From assembly GCF_000006565.2 (NCBI RefSeq), contig NC_031469.1, forward strand, positions 682,001 through 746,000: DNA of 64,000 nucleotides, read 5' to 3'. The DNA is from Toxoplasma gondii ME49. Lineage: Eukaryota; Apicomplexa; Conoidasida; Eucoccidiorida; Sarcocystidae. The notes under the pieces were generated by a model that worked only from the letters and a program-made list of their open reading frames with translations, had not been told where the DNA came from and did no database searches. Positions 59,432 through 64,000 of this stretch are shown in pieces (the stretch's first letter is position 1; every line of letters starts with the position of its first letter). Made by a program: the position numbers and the translations under genes.

Positions 59432-61050
59432 GAGTCGAGAAGAAGACAGAAATTTTCACGGCAAAAAGACACGATCGGCCGTGGAAGCAGCGCGGAGCGA
59501 AACACCGAAACTCCCTCGAGACACACGAAAAAACACCGTGAAATTCCAGACAACACTCGAGACAACAACAGAAACTGAGCGCGCGCCGGGACGAGGAGCG
59601 CTAGCTAGCCTGGGTCGTGCGCACAAGCGCGTTGTAGCTTGAGCAGAAAAGAGGAAATGACAAAGTCACAGGCTTGTCACAAGAGACGAGCGAAGAAGAA
59701 GGCGAAGAGATTCAAACAAAGAAGTGGCTACAATAAAGGAGGAAGGTGCGCAGAAACCGCGCTGCTCGGCTGTTGCGCCACCCACAGGCTGCACAGGTGA
59801 AACAGCGGAACCGGGAACATCGACCGCGCGAGCTTCAGGAAACAAGGTGGGGCAGCGCCTCTTTCCAGAACGAAAGATAGGAAAGCGAATGTTTCACTCG
59901 CAGGCCCGCGAGGACAGGTCTTCGAAAATGTTGGGGTTTGGCGTGACTTCCCGAAAAATGAGGCAAACGGACCTCTGTGTGTTGAAGTCTCCGTGTTTCC
60001 TATAACGGTCCCGTCCTCACACCTTGTCTTTTTTCGAAGGTCCTCCAGCTAGAAAACACAGCGCAAGAACAGGGCCTGGACTCTTACTCGACACAAAACG
60101 ACTGCACTTCATCCTTTCTTGAGAGAGCGGATCCACGCTCTTCTGGAACACAGTTCTGACGCTCTGTTTTGTGTGCGTTGCCAACCACGTTTCTTCAAGG
60201 AAATTCTCTCCGTTTTCCACGCTATCTGGGTGCCCTGTGGCGGTTGTGTTTCGAGGAACTGACTTTCATAAAGCACAAAATGGAGAGAGTTCAGTTTCCT
60301 TTTGAAAACCATCGTGTCGGACTATCGGTTGCCCTCTAGGTTCAATATGGACAAAGTCCCTGCTACCACACTCGTAACCAGAGAGAGAGACAGAGAAAAC
60401 AGACTCAGATGCTCGACAGCGAGCAGAGCCATCGTACTGGGAGAAAGCATCTCTGAGAAGTCCTATACGCTTTTTCTGGCGCTTCGACACCACACAAAGC
60501 TGCGCTGCAGCTTGAGATGGTGAACGTATCGTGTTTTCTCCGGATCCCAGGTTTCTTGTGCTCTTCTAAGACTGGGTCTCACGCCGCTTGTCCAGCGCCA
60601 GTGGCAGCATCTGCGCATGACGTGTTAAGTTCGGCGGAGGCTCCCACCGCAGTCTCTCGAACGTTTCATGCCGGCTTGGTGCCGAGGACGTAACTTCTTG
60701 TGAGAGCCGCCGGCTGCAAGGCGGATGTGGAGTGTGGCAGAAAGAGGTGGAAACAAAAAGAAAGGCGCGTTCTGCGCTTGAGGCGACTCTCTACTGGCGG
60801 GAGGAGAGGCGCGTCAAAAAATAGGGAGAGCCGCAAGAGAGCTTCTTCGCTGTCAGCTACAGAGTCGCGGCGTTCTGCATTCCGACCATGCGCGAGGTTT
60901 GAAGAAGTGGAGCATCAGTCGGCAGGGAGGTGCGCCAGACAGGACAAAGTGCACCAAAGTGGACCACCGTGTGTTCACAAGAGAGTGGAGAGAAAGGGGG
61001 GTTTGGTGAAAACGAAACACAATTTTTGACACAAAAATCGGTCTCCTACT
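59432..61050. other. Spacer between BRX1 3' end and the Ala/Ser-rich gene start
   Basis: Both flanking genes are on the minus strand, so the right part is BRX1 3' flank and the left part the promoter of the gene at 59431. I see only short frames, none with protein-like character, and no repeats. Confidence 0.5.
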
Positions 61051-62802
61051 CTACGCTTCTCCCACTTTCCGTTTCTTCTTGCCGCGACGATCTTCGCTGT
61101 CCCGAACAAAGTCCCCAAAGACGTTCTCCATCGCGAGAGGGCTCTCCTCGATGTGCAGCTTGTCCAGTCGCTCCTGCAACCAAGCACAGCACAGACCTTC
61201 TTCTGTTTCTCTGCCTCTCGAAAAAACACGGTTCACCGCTCAAAAGAAACTCGGGATCTTCGAACAGCACCGTGCTCGTCTCCCTTTCTAACGCAGTTCT
61301 TTTGACGCAGTTCTTTAAACGCGCGTTTTTTACACATTTCTTCTCCGCTCGGCTTCGACCGGCCATCGGCGGAGGTTCTTCACGGAGAAAAACGGCGCTT
61401 TTGGAGAGAACCCCCAAGTGTCTCCGTGAACGTCCACAGGTTTTGAAAGCGCCGCAACCTGTTTTGCGTCCCACACGCCTTTGCTGCCGAAGTTTGTGCA
61501 GCGACGCCGACACAGGTGAAACAAGTGCAGTGGACAGGCGCCTGCGAGAGCTGACGGGAGTGCCCCAGCAAAGAGAGGAAACGGATGGAAAAGAACGAAC
61601 GTCGCTGAACTCTGTGGCGTGAGGACGCGCTCTGCACGCGCGTTTATGCGGTGCCCCCTTCGCTTTATGTGATCGCTTTATGCTGAAGTCTCTAAACCTT
61701 GGTAGAGCACGAACATATGGAACTCCGTTTTGCCGGAATCGGGACTGGACTGCCTGTAACGTCTTTCTTCTCTTTAGGAGGAAACCTGGAATGCTCAGAA
61801 ACTTCAACTGGACGTACCGTGCGTTTTTCCTTAGCCTGAACTCGCTGGGCGTAGGACTGGGCGCGACCCATGCGCTGAAGAGCGACGAGCTGAGAAGAGA
61901 AAAACATTTGGACGGCGCATGAGTTTCCGTTGTCCCAAAAGCAGTTGGGGCAGAGAAGAACACTCGGCAAGGCAAGAAGACAAAGCTCTTTTTGACGCTT
62001 TCAAGCTCGTGCCTCGAGAAATCCAACGTCGACCCTCTCACCGTCTCTGTCTTGTTTCGGCAGACAAAAAGAGAGAGACAGAGAGACAGACAGACAATAC
62101 CGGTTTCCGAAAAAGGCAGGTAGACACGAACTCTTCTCTCGCGTTGCCTTCCGACTGAGCCGTCGAGTTGCTCAACTCTTTCATCTCTTTTCAAACATGC
62201 ACCTCGATTCGGAAACTATCTCGGTTCGTCAGCAGAGACACACAAGCCATCCTGCCGTCCACACTGCGTTTTTCTCTCTCTGTCTCCTCTTCTCGAGACA
62301 CATACAAACAGCGTGCGTCCTGCCCTGTCGGATTCTTCTCTCCACAGCGGCAACACAAGATTGTTCTTCAGAGGGTGCTTTCTCCTCCGAAAAATGCTGC
62401 TCTTCTTCGAAAGCTGTCTTTCTTCTTCGAGCTCGCTGCCCCGGCTCTCGTCGCAGGCAGGCAACCTGGATTGCGGCACCGACAGCTGGTAGAAAAACGA
62501 AAATTCGTCTCGCGTGGTGAGAGCACAACGGCCAAGAAGAAACCTCTCTCACGCGACTTTGGTGACGACTTACGTCTCTCGAGCAGATGTAGTTCCTGTT
62601 GCTCCAAATCGTCTTCCCGCTGAACGATCCGTCGAGAATCTTCACAATCTCCAAGACGCATCGCGGGCCTAAACCACAACAGAAAAGACAAAGCCTCCTC
62701 TTCCAAGCAGGCCTCCAAACGCTCCAGCATACTCTGCAAAGACCACTACACATACCATCAGGCATATACTCGAGAATACGGATACATATACAGACACACG
62801 TA

Positions 62803-62849
<47 letters not shown>

Positions 62850-62951
62850 CAAATACCTAGATCCAGTACTCAAGGTCTAACCGATCGAAGGCAACAAACC
62901 GCAGTCGGCACAAGAAAAAGCCTACAAAGAATCCTGTCTCAAAGACCACAT

Positions 62952-62987
<36 letters not shown>

Positions 62988-63720
62988 ACCATATATATAT
63001 ATATATATATTTGTATATATACGTATATGGATGAGTGCAGAAGAACACATGTATACACGTAGAAAAATATGCATGTATATGTAGACATATATATATATAT
63101 ATATGGGGAAAGCACGACCGATGGAGGAGAGAAAAGACGAACTTTCGACGTACCAATTTCAATGAATGTTTGTCTCTCGGGTGTGTCTGCATCACCTCCT
63201 TCACCTCCGATAAGCGGAGCAATCTGAAGACACAGGACAAAAACAAAAAGGCAAAACGTTTGACAGCACGCATTCGTCGAGAAAACGTGATCCTCTACCG
63301 CCGTTTTCAATCACCGCAGCGCTCACCAGTCGGTCATAGAAGAGCAAACATGTACACATTCACTTGCATGCGTACATGCATTATATATGTACAGATGAGC
63401 TGGTGAGCATCACCACTGAACATAGAGCTCTCAGTCAACGCATAATGCGCAGATGCACACCGAGTTCTGTCCCTCCACTTAACTGCCGCGGTGTACATTC
63501 ACATGCGTATGGGCATGCCCACACTATGGATGGAGCTACCTATTTATCCAGAAAGAATGGAAGGCCATGCGTCAAGGTGGTGTGTGCCACAGTGAACATG
63601 CAACGAGCGACTGACTTGATAGTGGCGGAACCATATGCGATTGCCGTCGAACTTGTAGAAGGCGAGTGCATGGTCAAAGAACGGCTTCGCTTTCGGGTGA
63701 TTTCTCGGAGTTCCAAAAAC
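61051..63720 (-). CDS. BRX1: BRX1 ribosome biogenesis factor, C-terminal exons (5' end outside window)
   Basis: Five exons are visible, read downwards: 63720-63616, 63223-63154, 62668-62574, 61889-61761 and 61051-61173 as the terminal exon. They join in phase to give the last 173 residues. BRX1 is a Brix-domain protein needed for 60S subunit assembly in the nucleolus. Recognisable parts are [20 protein letters not shown] and NRIWFRHYQ, an FIEIG segment, [20 protein letters not shown] and IWSNRNY, then the basic [14 protein letters not shown] tail ending [10 protein letters not shown]. The spacer [18 protein letters not shown] is longer than in human BRX1. The protein's first half must lie beyond 64000; 63721-64000 is intron with no exon-like segment. 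Donors are GTCAGT, GTACGT, GTAAGT and GTTACA. Confidence 0.9.
62809..63010. repeat. (TA)n tracts in BRX1 intron
   Basis: Uninterrupted TA alternation at 62809-62845, and tracts at 62957-62981 and 62990-63010, lie in the BRX1 intron 62669-63153. Confidence 0.9.
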
Positions 63721-64000
63721 CTGAGAAGCAGTGGAGAGAGGCGAAAACAAACAGTGGCATCTCCTTTTTCAAGTGAGGATGTAAATGTAAATATAGACAG
63801 CCATCGAGGGAGATCGACGTATCAATCAATTTGGATAAAGACAGGGATCCAGAGAGACGTATGGAGAGGCAGGTATAGAGAGATGATGGCCTAGACAGAG
63901 ACGTACACAGAGACGCAGAAAGCTAGACCTAGATGTAACGAGAGGCAGATAGATGAGTAACATAGACAGATGACCGTGACCAGAGAGAGAAAACGACAGA

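Overview
The window looks like nuclear DNA of a coccidian apicomplexan, most likely Toxoplasma gondii or a very close relative (Hammondia, Neospora). The evidence is: many short exons with GT-AG introns; start contexts such as CAAAATG; numerous TGCATGC elements; long (TA)n tracts in introns; CT/GA-rich spacers; and a plastid-type double-domain NFU protein beside an apicomplexan-style alpha-adaptin. From memory, unchecked, T. gondii NFUApi and AP-2 alpha have neighbouring locus numbers (221922 and 221940), which would place the window on chromosome II. All exon models were built by hand from reading frame, splice sites, intron phase and remembered family sequences. No search was run.

Layout. 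0.5-5 kb: a + strand multi-exon gene that I can chain in phase for five exons but cannot name. 6.8-8.3 kb (+): A20/AN1 zinc-finger protein. 11.3-14.0 kb (-): class I methyltransferase of the EEF1AKMT4/METTL13 type, divergent from 15.0-18.7 kb (+): NFU iron-sulfur scaffold with two NFU domains. 18.7-25.5 kb: gene-poor stretch holding one intronless gene for a secretory, single-pass, basic protein of unknown function (21.5-22.6 kb, +). 25.5-35.4 kb (-): AP-2 alpha-adaptin in 13 exons. 39.0-45.4 kb (-): splicing factor SF3A3 in 9 exons, including one GC-AG intron. 48.9-50.2 kb (-): DUF2423/LLPH-like nucleolar protein, divergent from 52.2-55.5 kb (+): WBP4/FBP21 spliceosomal WW protein in 4 exons. 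57.1-59.4 kb (-): unknown Ala/Ser-rich protein. 61.1 kb to beyond 63.7 kb (-): C-terminal exons of BRX1; its 5' end lies outside the window.

This is mostly a housekeeping neighbourhood: pre-mRNA splicing (SF3A3, WBP4), ribosome assembly and translation (BRX1, LLPH-like, the predicted eEF1A-type methyltransferase), plastid Fe-S assembly (NFU) and endocytosis (AP-2 alpha). There is no sign of an operon-like system, CRISPR array, transposon or virus. The least explained signals are: a dispersed 14-bp inverted repeat GGTGTA-NN-TACACC in introns, flanks and some exons; a 53-bp minisatellite at 48 kb; the orphan secretory protein; a degenerate first zinc finger in SF3A3; and the unnamed gene at the left end.
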